From NCBI GenBank assembly GCA_012798155.1, contig JAAZNR010000728.1, forward strand, positions 1 to 7,436: DNA of 7,436 bases. The letters run 5' to 3'. This document shows, one piece after another, positions 1-5,569 of this stretch. Within the stretch, counting starts at the first letter, position 1; the number at the start of each line of letters is the position of its first letter. Position numbers and translations under genes: made by a program. The stretch is from Thermogutta sp. (GTDB taxonomy: Bacteria > Planctomycetota > Planctomycetia > Pirellulales > Thermoguttaceae). The notes under the pieces were generated by a model. It was not told where the DNA came from. It did not search any database and worked only from the letters and a program-made list of their open reading frames with translations.

Positions 1-661
1 ACAGCAGCAAGACCGAATGGTCGGTATTGCGAACGATCAAGCGGGCCAGCTCCTGGAAGTATTCGGTGGGCCAAACCTTCGCGGAAGCCCCCCCGCTACC
101 CACATGCATCGCCACGACGCGGCCGTCGGTCGGCAGCCGCAGGTCATCCCAAACGCGGCTTGCCAGGCATTCACCCTGCGGCGTGGTTCGCAATTCCAAG
201 CGAGGCGACTCCGGCGGGCACCCCAAGGTCTCGGCCAGCCGAAGATAGTACTGCACCATGGGGACCTTCCAGCCGTCCTCACGGGGATAGTCCCAGGGTA
301 GGGCGTGCGTCAGAAACTTGTTGCGGTGATGCCGGCCGTAACCGATCCTCACGGGAATCCTCGCCAACCAGGCGATGAGCGCGGACCGCCATGAATTGGG
401 AAACAGCACGGCCGCATCCCACTTCTCGGCCGTCAGGCGACGAACCAAGCTCGATGTTTTCCAACGAGGATCATCGCCTCTTGGCTGGTAGCACCACGTT
501 TCATCCAGCCAATCCGTGCCGTCCAGAACGCCCGACAAATTGGGGCGCAAGATGCCGACGATGCGGGCGCGGGAACCGGCCCGGCGGCGGATTGCGCGTA
601 CGGCGGGCGTCGCCATCACCACATCGCCCAGCCAATTCGGGAGAAAAAGGCAGATGTTCAC
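1..661 (-). CDS. Lipopolysaccharide heptosyltransferase, GT9 family (partial, 3' end off window)
   Basis: Family GT9 enzymes transfer heptose from ADP-heptose to the LPS inner core on the cytoplasmic face of the inner membrane. The minus strand is open from GTG 661 to the window edge, giving 220 residues of a protein that is usually about 340-360 long, so the C-terminal part of the nucleotide-sugar domain is missing. The N-terminus shows the family signature NWLGDVVMATPAVRAIRR (residues 9-26), with Asp13 at the position of the proposed catalytic Asp of WaaC. The second-domain signature HVGSGGASAKVWPTEYF (186-202) follows, with a Lys at 195 in the conserved place. The GTG start is chosen because GGAGG lies 8 nt upstream (670-674) and the first strand (NICLFLPNW) fits the family N-terminus. 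The frame is open further upstream to a TAA near 775, but that stretch looks non-coding. WaaF-like is most likely; WaaC or another GT9 member is possible. It is divergent from the hydrogenase operon, with no evident functional link. Confidence 0.9.
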   Translation of the reverse strand, partial: MNICLFLPNWLGDVVMATPAVRAIRRRAGSRARIVGILRPNLSGVLDGTDWLDETWCYQPRGDDPRWKTSSLVRRLTAEKWDAAVLFPNSWRSALIAWLARIPVRIGYGRHHRNKFLTHALPWDYPREDGWKVPMVQYYLRLAETLGCPPESPRLELRTTPQGECLASRVWDDLRLPTDGRVVAMHVGSGGASAKVWPTEYFQELARLIVRNTDHSVLLL

Positions 662-669
662 GGCTTTGA

Positions 670-674
670 CCTCC
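670..674 (-). promoter_or_regulatory. Ribosome binding site of the GT9 gene
   Basis: The minus strand reads GGAGG here, 8 nt from the GTG at 661. It decides the start among several possible alternative starts upstream. Confidence 0.75.
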
Positions 675-925
675 GTGCCGAGTTGCCGCCCGAACAAGGG
701 CGACTGGAGCGTCTCCAACGCCTCCGCCGTGATTGTCCCTTTTGAGAGAGAATCGGGAAAGGTCAATTAGTCAAGAAATGCCCGAACGGACAAGTCGGCA
801 TCGACCCTGAGACGGTCGGCGAAGAGGGCCGCAACTGGAAACGGCATCCTTGGCTTGACGCGAGGCCGGCAATCCTTGCGACGTGCCGTTCGCGATGGAG
901 TCGGTTGCGATGCGATTTCTCAACC

Positions 926-996
926 ACTACCGGTTGTGCTCGCATCGGCGCTGAATACTATGGATTGTGCTCCAATTGCTGTAACGCAAACGGCTC
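926..996 (+). repeat. Diverged direct repeat, copy 1
   Basis: This 71-nt stretch aligns with 1364-1435 with one 1-nt gap and, by hand count, roughly 73% identity. The ends are best conserved: ACTRCCGGTTGTG at the left and the identical 14-mer AACGCAAACGGCTC at the right (983-996). On the plus strand this copy also has TTGTGC, a 16-nt gap and TACTAT, which could pass for a weak promoter, but the second copy does not keep the -10 box. Confidence 0.5.
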
Positions 997-1012
997 ACTC
1001 AGGGCCCGGTTG

Positions 1013-1036
1013 GAGCGTTTGGAAGAGCGTTTGGAA
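1013..1036 (+). repeat. 12-nt tandem duplication
   Basis: GAGCGTTTGGAA occurs twice in direct succession (1013-1024 and 1025-1036), just after repeat copy 1. In the stop-free frame 746-1177 it encodes the LERLEERLEE stretch. Confidence 0.85.
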
Positions 1037-1076
1037 GAAAAGTATCCTTTCACGGGCCTGCCCGGTCTGTCTTTGA

Positions 1077-1156
1077 AACGCGGAGGGCGCGGAGGGCAGG
1101 GAGGAAGAATTGCCATATTGGTTGCGACACTCTGCGTTCCCTGCGCTTCCGTGCGA
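1077..1156. repeat. Inverted element of 9-nt repeat units
   Basis: The left arm is three head-to-tail 9-mers (AACGCGGAG, GGCGCGGAG, GGCAGGGAG; 1077-1103). After 26 nt a right arm of three 9-mers in inverted sense follows (CTCTGCGTT, CCCTGCGCT, TCCGTGCGA; 1130-1156). GCAGGGA at 1096-1102 pairs perfectly with TCCCTGC at 1138-1144. A further right-type arm with the same spacing, more diverged, is at 1283-1309. Similar GC-rich 9-nt-period elements are scattered in many environmental genomes, in my experience including Planctomycetes; their function is unknown to me. Confidence 0.55.
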
Positions 1157-1189
1157 GGACCGGCAGACTTTCCGTGAACGGTTACGAAG

Positions 1190-1208
1190 AAAAAACCCCT
1201 CGCGAGGG
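1190..1208 (-). terminator. Palindrome followed by T-run (weak terminator candidate, minus strand)
   Basis: CCCTCGCGAGGG (1197-1208) is a perfect 12-nt palindrome. On the minus strand it is followed by GTTTTTT (1196-1190). The usable stem is only 4 to 5 bp around a CG-rich centre, and no minus-strand gene is known to end here, so this is a weak call. Confidence 0.25.
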
Positions 1209-1282
1209 CCGCTGGACCTAACTGCGGGGAGGCGGAGCAGTCGAGGCAGCCGACCCTCGGAGGGGCTTCCCGTATTCTATTG

Positions 1283-1309
1283 CCTCCGTATCTGCGTGTC
1301 CACGCGGTC
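1283..1309. repeat. Half-copy of the 9-nt-unit element
   Basis: Three 9-nt units (CCTCCGTAT, CTGCGTGTC, CACGCGGTC) resemble the right arm at 1130-1156 in spacing and CTCCGCG-like core. No matching left arm is seen next to it. Confidence 0.35.
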
Positions 1310-1363
1310 CCCACTGCGGATGGGCTGCTTGCGAAGGGGCTGCTCGCGACGTAACCTCCGGAT

Positions 1364-1435
1364 ACTGCCGGTTGTGGCAACCTCGGCGACCGAACGCTAC
1401 CTATTGTAGGCCGCTTGCCGCAACGCAAACGGCTC
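1364..1435 (+). repeat. Diverged direct repeat, copy 2
   Basis: This is the partner of 926-996, sharing the identical 14-mer AACGCAAACGGCTC (1422-1435) and the CCGGTTGTG end. Relative to copy 1 it has a 1-nt insertion and an in-frame TAG, so if the repeat was once coding this copy is broken. Confidence 0.5.
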
Positions 1436-1517
1436 CGCCGCGAAAGCCCCAGCCGATTTTCCGGAATCGCACTCTTCGGCGGTGGGGTGCGTAGAAAAGA
1501 TATCCGTCGCGAAGCTG

Positions 1518-1556
1518 CCGGAAGTGTAGTTTTTCCTGGAAAAAGTGCCCTTCCGG
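1518..1556. repeat. 39-nt near-perfect inverted repeat (hairpin) upstream of hydC
   Basis: CCGGAAG (1518-1524) pairs with CTTCCGG (1550-1556), and TTTTTCC (1530-1536) pairs with GGAAAAA (1538-1544) around a single T. The two 5-nt connectors (TGTAG and GTGCC) have equal length and add two pairs and a G-T wobble. The result is a stem of about 19 positions with two mismatches. It lies 177 nt before hydC. A T6 run at 1569-1574 comes 12 nt later, too far for a classical intrinsic terminator. It could be a leader or regulatory hairpin, the end of an upstream transcript, or a dyad operator. Confidence 0.55.
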
Positions 1557-1588
1557 GCCAGTTGCACGTTTTTTCCCGCGACGGCGTT

Positions 1589-1618
1589 CTGTGAGCCGAC
1601 GTTGCGATGGGGTAGACT
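1589..1618 (+). promoter_or_regulatory. Weak sigma-70-like promoter candidate for the hyd operon
   Basis: CTGTGA (1589-1594), an 18-nt spacer and TAGACT (1613-1618) match the consensus at 3 of 6 and 4 of 6 positions. It lies about 110 nt upstream of hydC and just after the 39-nt hairpin. It is the best pair I found there by eye, but poor. Confidence 0.18.
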
Positions 1619-1716
1619 TGAGGGTTGACCTTGTGGTGCGGAGGAGGCGACTGCCATCGCGTCGGCGGCCGGCCCACGTCATCGCATGATTCGGAGTTTT
1701 TCGCGCGTTTGAGACA

Positions 1717-1723
1717 AAGGAGG
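1717..1723 (+). promoter_or_regulatory. Ribosome binding site of hydC
   Basis: AAGGAGG with a 9-nt spacer to ATG 1733. This strong site favours ATG 1733 over in-frame upstream starts such as the one at 1625. Confidence 0.85.
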
Positions 1724-1732
1724 GGGAGCGAC

Positions 1733-2269
1733 ATGGAGTCGCCGACTTCAATCGGTTGCGCCTGCAATCAAGTGACGGAGCAGGATCAGTACCGCCAATT
1801 GGACGAGATCCTGAGCGAATACCGCTCGGTCCCCGGCGGTTTGATCCCCGTGCTTCAAATGACGCAGGCCGTCTTCGGCTACCTGCCGGAAACCGCGCTG
1901 CGGCGGATCGCGCGGGCGTTCAACAAGTCGTACAGCGAGGTGGCGGGGGTCGTTTCCTTCTACTCCTTTTTCAACACGGTACCGCGAGGCAAGCACACGG
2001 TTCGCGTCTGCTTGGGAACCGCTTGCTACGTCCGCGGAGGAAAGCAAATCCTGGCTTCGCTCAAGTCGCATTTGGGCATCGACGTCGGCGAGACGACGGC
2101 CGATTTGAATTTCACGCTCGATGTGGGCAGATGCTTCGGGGCGTGCGGGCTGGCTCCCGTCATCATGATCGATGATGACGTCCATCAACGGATCAAGGCC
2201 TCGCAGCTAGCCCGATTGTTGGACCAATACCGCAACGGTCCTGCCGAGGACGAGGAGGGCGGGAAATGA
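1733..2269 (+). CDS. hydC: [FeFe] hydrogenase subunit HydC (NuoE-like [2Fe-2S] protein)
   Basis: HydC is the small cytoplasmic subunit of trimeric NAD-linked [FeFe] hydrogenases and is homologous to NuoE of complex I; its [2Fe-2S] cluster lies close to the FMN of HydB. The 178-residue product has the usual length. An N-terminal helical bundle (about 18-85, including VPGGLIPVLQMTQAVFGYLP and EVAGVVSFYSFF) precedes a thioredoxin-fold ferredoxin. The cluster ligands are Cys93 and Cys98 (CLGTAC) and Cys134 and Cys138 (CFGAC), the family C-x4-C and C-x3-C pairs. The start at 1733 gives a NuoE-like N-terminus with a short tail carrying two extra cysteines (9 and 11). The stop overlaps the hydB start by 4 nt (ATGA), so translation of the two is probably coupled. 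It is first in the hydC-hydB-hydA order, the order known from Thermotoga maritima. Confidence 0.95.
   Translation: MESPTSIGCACNQVTEQDQYRQLDEILSEYRSVPGGLIPVLQMTQAVFGYLPETALRRIARAFNKSYSEVAGVVSFYSFFNTVPRGKHTVRVCLGTACYVRGGKQILASLKSHLGIDVGETTADLNFTLDVGRCFGACGLAPVIMIDDDVHQRIKASQLARLLDQYRNGPAEDEEGGK
2253..2259 (+). promoter_or_regulatory. Ribosome binding site of hydB inside the hydC end
   Basis: AGGAGGG with a 6-nt spacer to ATG 2266. It supports the start that overlaps the hydC stop by 4 nt. Confidence 0.75.
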
Positions 2270-5200
2270 TTTCCAATGGCACGCCCTGCCGCCGTATCGA
2301 GGATCTGGAAGCCCTTGCCGTTTTGCGCGAGACCTTGCGGCAAAAACGGCAAGAGGCCGCGGCCGCGGGCCGGCGCGAGATCCGCGTTTGCACGGGAGCC
2401 GGGTGTATCGCCTCCGGGTCTCCCCAATTGCTGGCCGCGCTGCGGCAATCGATCGAGGACCGCGGAATCGCCGACCAATGGCGGATTATCGCTACCGGCT
2501 GCATGGGACCCTGCTTCGGCGGCCCCGTCGTCATGATCGATGACGTGCTTTACGAGCATGCCCGGCCGCAAGACGCGCCCGGGATCGTTCAGGAACACTT
2601 GATCGGCGGTCGGATCGTCGAGCGGTTGGCGCACCGCCGGCCGGACGGTCGGCCCGTACCGCGTGTCGGAGACATCGACTTCTTTCGCCGCCAGGTGAAA
2701 ATCGTCTTGAGGAATTGCGGCCGGATCGACCCGACGCGAATCGAGGATTACATCGAGCAAGACGGTTATCGTGCCCTTGGCGAGGTCCTTCGGCGACGGG
2801 ACCCGGACGCCGTGATCGAGGCGCTCCGGGAGTCGGGGTTGCGAGGCCGCGGCGGGGCGGGATTCGCCACCTGGAAGAAATGGTCGGCCGCCAGGCAATC
2901 CTCGGGAGACGTGAAATACGTCGTCTGCAACGCCGACGAAGGCGATCCGGGCGCTTTCATGGACCGCAGCGTGCTGGAGGGCGATCCGCACAGTGTGATC
3001 GAGGGCATGGCCGTAGCCGGCGCGGTGATCGGCGCCTCGCGCGGCTTCGTCTACGTACGCGCGGAGTATCCCTTGGCCGTCGAGCGGCTGAAAATCGCCA
3101 TCGGCCAAGCACGCGAGGCGGGGCTGCTCGGCACGAACATACTGGGCGCGGGATTCGATTTCGATCTCGAAATCCGTATGGGTTCGGGGGCCTTCGTGTG
3201 CGGCGAGGAGACGGCCCTGTTGACGTCGATCGAAGGGAATCGCGGCGAACCCCGGCCCCGGCCGCCGTTTCCGGTTCAAAGCGGGTTGTGGGGTGCGCCC
3301 ACGCTGCTCAACAACGTCGAGACGTTCGCCAATATCGCCCCCATCGTGCTGAACGGCGGCGCCTGGTACGCCCAATGGGGAACTCCCAAGAGCCGCGGCA
3401 CTAAGGTTTTCGCCCTGGCCGGCGGAATCCAGAACTCCGGCCTGGTGGAAGTGCCGATCGGCATGCCGCTAGGCGACTTGATCTACGACATCGGCGGCGG
3501 GACGGCCTCCGGTAAGAACTTTAAGGCCGCCCAGATCGGCGGTCCCTCCGGCGGCTGCATCCCGAAACAGTATTTGAGCGTCCCCCTGGACTACGAATCC
3601 CTGGCGGACTTGGGGGCGATCATGGGTTCCGGCGGGCTGATCGTCATGGACGACGATAGCTGCATGGTCGACGTCGCTCGATTCTTCCTGGAGTTCGTGC
3701 AGGACGAATCCTGCGGCAAGTGCGTCCCGTGTCGCGTCGGCACCAAGCGGATGCTGGAGATCATGGAACGCATCTGCGCCGGCAAAGGCGAGGAAGAGGA
3801 TATCGAGCGGTTGGTCGAATTGGGCGAGATGATCAAGGATACGTCCTTGTGCGGGCTGGGCCAGACGGCGGGGAATCCGGTCCTCTCCACGATTCGCCAT
3901 TTCGGCCAGGAATACATCGAGCACATCCGCGATCGCCATTGCCGTGCGGGAGTCTGCCCGGAACTGGTGGCCGCCCCCTGCGAAAGCGCCTGTCCCGCAA
4001 GCGTGGATATACCCGGCTTCGTGGCCCTGGTCGCCGAGAAGCGGTACGCCGAAGCCCTGCGGCTGCATCGGGAGCGCAATCCGTTCGCGGCGGTATGCTC
4101 GCGAGTCTGCTTCCACACCTGCGAGGACAAGTGCCGGCGTGCCACGTTGGACGCCCCGGTGGCCATCCGCGCCATCAAACGCTTCATGGTCGATCAGGAA
4201 GTAACGTTGCAGGTCCCGGAAATCCGTGAGAACCCCAAGAACGCCAAGCGTAAAATCGCCATCGTGGGCGCCGGCCCGGCGGGACTTACCTGCGCTTACT
4301 TCCTGGCCCGCCTGGGTTATCGCCCCGAGATCTTCGAGGCGGAACCGCGCCCCGGCGGCATGCTGGTGCAGGCCATCCCCGCCTATCGTTTACCGCGGGA
4401 AGTCGTGGCCCGAGAGGTTCGCATGATCGAACAAATGGGCGTGGAGATCCTCACCGGCCGGGCGTTGGGTAGGGACTTCACCCTCAGTTCGCTCCGCGCG
4501 CACGGGTACGAAGCCGTATTCCTCGGCCTGGGCGCGCCGCAGGGAGCGGGCCTGGGCGTCCCCAACGAACGGGCCGAGGGCGTCGCCGACGCATTGGCCT
4601 TCTTACGGACCTATAACATCCGCGGCTCCGTGCCCGTCGGGCATCGCGTGGTGGTGGTGGGCGGGGGGAACTCGGCCATCGACGCGGCCCGCACCGCCGT
4701 GCGGCTAGGCGCCGAGAGCGTCACCGTGGTTTACCGCCGCAATCGGGACGCCATGCCGGCCTACGAAGAGGAAGTGCTGGAAGCCGAAAACGAAGGCGTC
4801 CATCTCAGCTTGCTTACGGCCCCCGTCGAGGTGTTGGTGGAAAACAATCGCGTGGTCGGACTGAAGTGCGTACCCGTCCAATTGGGCGAGTTCGATCGGT
4901 CGGGCCGCCGCCGGCCGAGAGAGGCGGGGGAGGCTTTTTGCATCCCCGCCGATCAAATCTTGGTCGCCGTGGGGCAGGTTCTGGATCTGGAGGCTCTTTG
5001 CCCCGACCTCCCCCTGGAGAAGAATGCACGCGGGTTCTTGCAGGCGGATCCCGTCACGGGCCAAACATCGCAACGTTGGGTATTTGCCGGCGGAGACGCC
5101 GTCAGCGGGCCGGCCTCCGTGGTTGAAGCCGTGGCCGCGGGAGAGCGGGCGGCCGTGGGAATCGACTGCTACCTCACCGGCGAGATGCACGCCTTTTGGC

Positions 5201-5448
5201 GGCAACTACGGCCGATCGATACGGCCTTCGATCCGGAGGCCGAACCCTCCGACGCCCCCCGGGAACCGCTGCGCCTGTTGCCCGTGGACCGAAGACGCCA
5301 CAACTTCGACGAGGTCGAGCTGCCCTGGCCCGAGCCGGTCGCGGTCCGGCAGGCGCGGCGGTGCCTTCGCTGCGACTACGGACGTCGGGAAAGCCTGCAA
5401 AACGGATCGCCGCAAGTCATCGTGCTCCATCAAAGCGGAGAGCTTTGA
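2266..5448 (+). CDS. hydB: HydB (NuoF-like flavoprotein) fused to a GltD/NfnB-like NADPH oxidoreductase
   Basis: The 1060-residue cytoplasmic protein is far longer than classical HydB (about 600). Residues 38-120 form a thioredoxin-like [2Fe-2S] domain (Cys42, 47, 79, 83). Residues about 140-410 are the NuoF FMN/NADH module, with GRGGAGFATWKKW (194-206), CNADEGDPGAF (221-231) and GAFVCGEETALL (308-319). An SLBB-like segment and the N3-type [4Fe-4S] motif follow (Cys483, 486, 489, 529). The C-terminal ferredoxin of normal HydB is absent. From about 555 the chain is GltD/NfnB-like: Cys559, 564, 572, 576 and Cys611, 615, 619, 623; FAD motif GAGPAG (668-673); NADPH motif GGGNSAIDAAR (799-809) with YRR at 823-825; FAD-closing GDAVSGPASVVEA (943-955); and a terminal RCLRCD (1032-1037). 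The frame is unbroken, so the fusion is real in this sequence. Likely role (inference): diaphorase for both NADH and NADPH in a bifurcating hydrogenase. A separate NADPH-binding partner would be the usual alternative. Confidence 0.93.
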   Translation: MISNGTPCRRIEDLEALAVLRETLRQKRQEAAAAGRREIRVCTGAGCIASGSPQLLAALRQSIEDRGIADQWRIIATGCMGPCFGGPVVMIDDVLYEHARPQDAPGIVQEHLIGGRIVERLAHRRPDGRPVPRVGDIDFFRRQVKIVLRNCGRIDPTRIEDYIEQDGYRALGEVLRRRDPDAVIEALRESGLRGRGGAGFATWKKWSAARQSSGDVKYVVCNADEGDPGAFMDRSVLEGDPHSVIEGMAVAGAVIGASRGFVYVRAEYPLAVERLKIAIGQAREAGLLGTNILGAGFDFDLEIRMGSGAFVCGEETALLTSIEGNRGEPRPRPPFPVQSGLWGAPTLLNNVETFANIAPIVLNGGAWYAQWGTPKSRGTKVFALAGGIQNSGLVEVPIGMPLGDLIYDIGGGTASGKNFKAAQIGGPSGGCIPKQYLSVPLDYESLADLGAIMGSGGLIVMDDDSCMVDVARFFLEFVQDESCGKCVPCRVGTKRMLEIMERICAGKGEEEDIERLVELGEMIKDTSLCGLGQTAGNPVLSTIRHFGQEYIEHIRDRHCRAGVCPELVAAPCESACPASVDIPGFVALVAEKRYAEALRLHRERNPFAAVCSRVCFHTCEDKCRRATLDAPVAIRAIKRFMVDQEVTLQVPEIRENPKNAKRKIAIVGAGPAGLTCAYFLARLGYRPEIFEAEPRPGGMLVQAIPAYRLPREVVAREVRMIEQMGVEILTGRALGRDFTLSSLRAHGYEAVFLGLGAPQGAGLGVPNERAEGVADALAFLRTYNIRGSVPVGHRVVVVGGGNSAIDAARTAVRLGAESVTVVYRRNRDAMPAYEEEVLEAENEGVHLSLLTAPVEVLVENNRVVGLKCVPVQLGEFDRSGRRRPREAGEAFCIPADQILVAVGQVLDLEALCPDLPLEKNARGFLQADPVTGQTSQRWVFAGGDAVSGPASVVEAVAAGERAAVGIDCYLTGEMHAFWRQLRPIDTAFDPEAEPSDAPREPLRLLPVDRRRHNFDEVELPWPEPVAVRQARRCLRCDYGRRESLQNGSPQVIVLHQSGEL

Positions 5449-5569
5449 CGGCAGGAACGGTGCGTGTGCCGCCGGGCGGTGCTCGCGGGCAAGCGGAGAA
5501 GGCGGATTGCCGCGGCACGTTCGAGATCGAGCGAGGAAACGCGCAAGGAGAGCCGGATAGGATCAATTC
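5449..5569 (+). other. 121-nt hydB-hydA spacer with a possible hairpin
   Basis: Unlike the overlapping hydC-hydB junction, hydB and hydA are 121 nt apart. The spacer holds GCCGC-CGG-GCGGT near 5467-5479, a short GC-rich hairpin without a T-run, and two purine-rich patches before hydA. I see no separate gene or clear promoter, so hydA is probably in the same transcript. Confidence 0.4.
5559..5562 (+). promoter_or_regulatory. Weak ribosome binding site of hydA
   Basis: AGGA lies 7 nt before ATG 5570. A better AAGGAG (5545-5550) is 19 nt away, too far for normal use. Initiation on hydA may be weaker than on hydC and hydB. Confidence 0.45.

Larger units (their letters stand above)
746..1177 (+). 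pseudogene. Stop-free frame, possible remnant or unusual small gene
   Basis: The frame is open from just after TGA 743-745 to TGA 1175-1177, about 143 codons, with no ATG or GTG start; the first candidate is TTG 905, with GGAG only 4 nt before it. The middle part reads like protein: several Cys residues, GCARIGAEYYGLC, SNCCNANGS, then a short charged helix LRARLERLEERLEEK that could form a coiled coil. The last third is encoded by a GC-rich 9-nt-period repeat and looks non-coding. A partly similar stretch at 1364-1435 would carry a frameshift and an in-frame TAG. I do not recognise the family. It may be a decayed gene or chance openness in GC-rich DNA. Confidence 0.2.
662..1732. other. Long divergent intergenic region, no convincing gene
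   Basis: This spacer of about 1.07 kb separates the leftward GT9 gene from the rightward hydrogenase operon. I find no tRNA, rRNA, transposase or recognisable protein in it. It is rich in small repeats: a diverged direct repeat pair (926-996 and 1364-1435), a 12-nt tandem duplication (1013-1036), an inverted element of 9-nt units (1077-1156) with a further half-copy (1283-1309), a near-duplicated 13-mer (1322-1334 and 1337-1349), a palindrome with a T-run (1190-1208) and a 39-nt hairpin (1518-1556). The promoters of both flanking transcription units should lie here, but no strong sigma-70 pair is obvious. Confidence 0.7.

Noticed and set aside
769..774. TTGACT on the minus strand as a -35 box for the GT9 gene
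   Set aside because: No acceptable -10 box lies 16-18 nt downstream; what follows is CT-rich.
763..945. 60-codon minus-strand frame upstream of the GT9 gene
   Set aside because: No homology recognised, no ribosome binding site, and it lies opposite the stop-free plus-strand frame. Too short to support.
1077..1156. CRISPR array or tandem repeat locus
   Set aside because: The repeats are 9 nt with no spacers, and they are arranged as two inverted triplets.
1624..1652. TTGACC as a -35 box for hydC
   Set aside because: The -35 is good, but the position 17 nt downstream reads CGACTG, which is not a -10 box.
1625..1732. 36-residue N-terminal extension of HydC from an upstream start
   Set aside because: The strong AAGGAGG site points to ATG 1733, and the extension has no NuoE-like sequence.
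958..1767. 269-codon open frame on the minus strand across the spacer
   Set aside because: It starts inside hydC, has no ribosome binding site, is rich in Pro, Arg and Ser, and spans the hairpin and both repeat copies. It looks like GC-driven openness.
2185..3375. 396-codon open frame antisense to hydB
   Set aside because: It is a mirror of the strongly coding hydB frame, with no recognisable motifs of its own.
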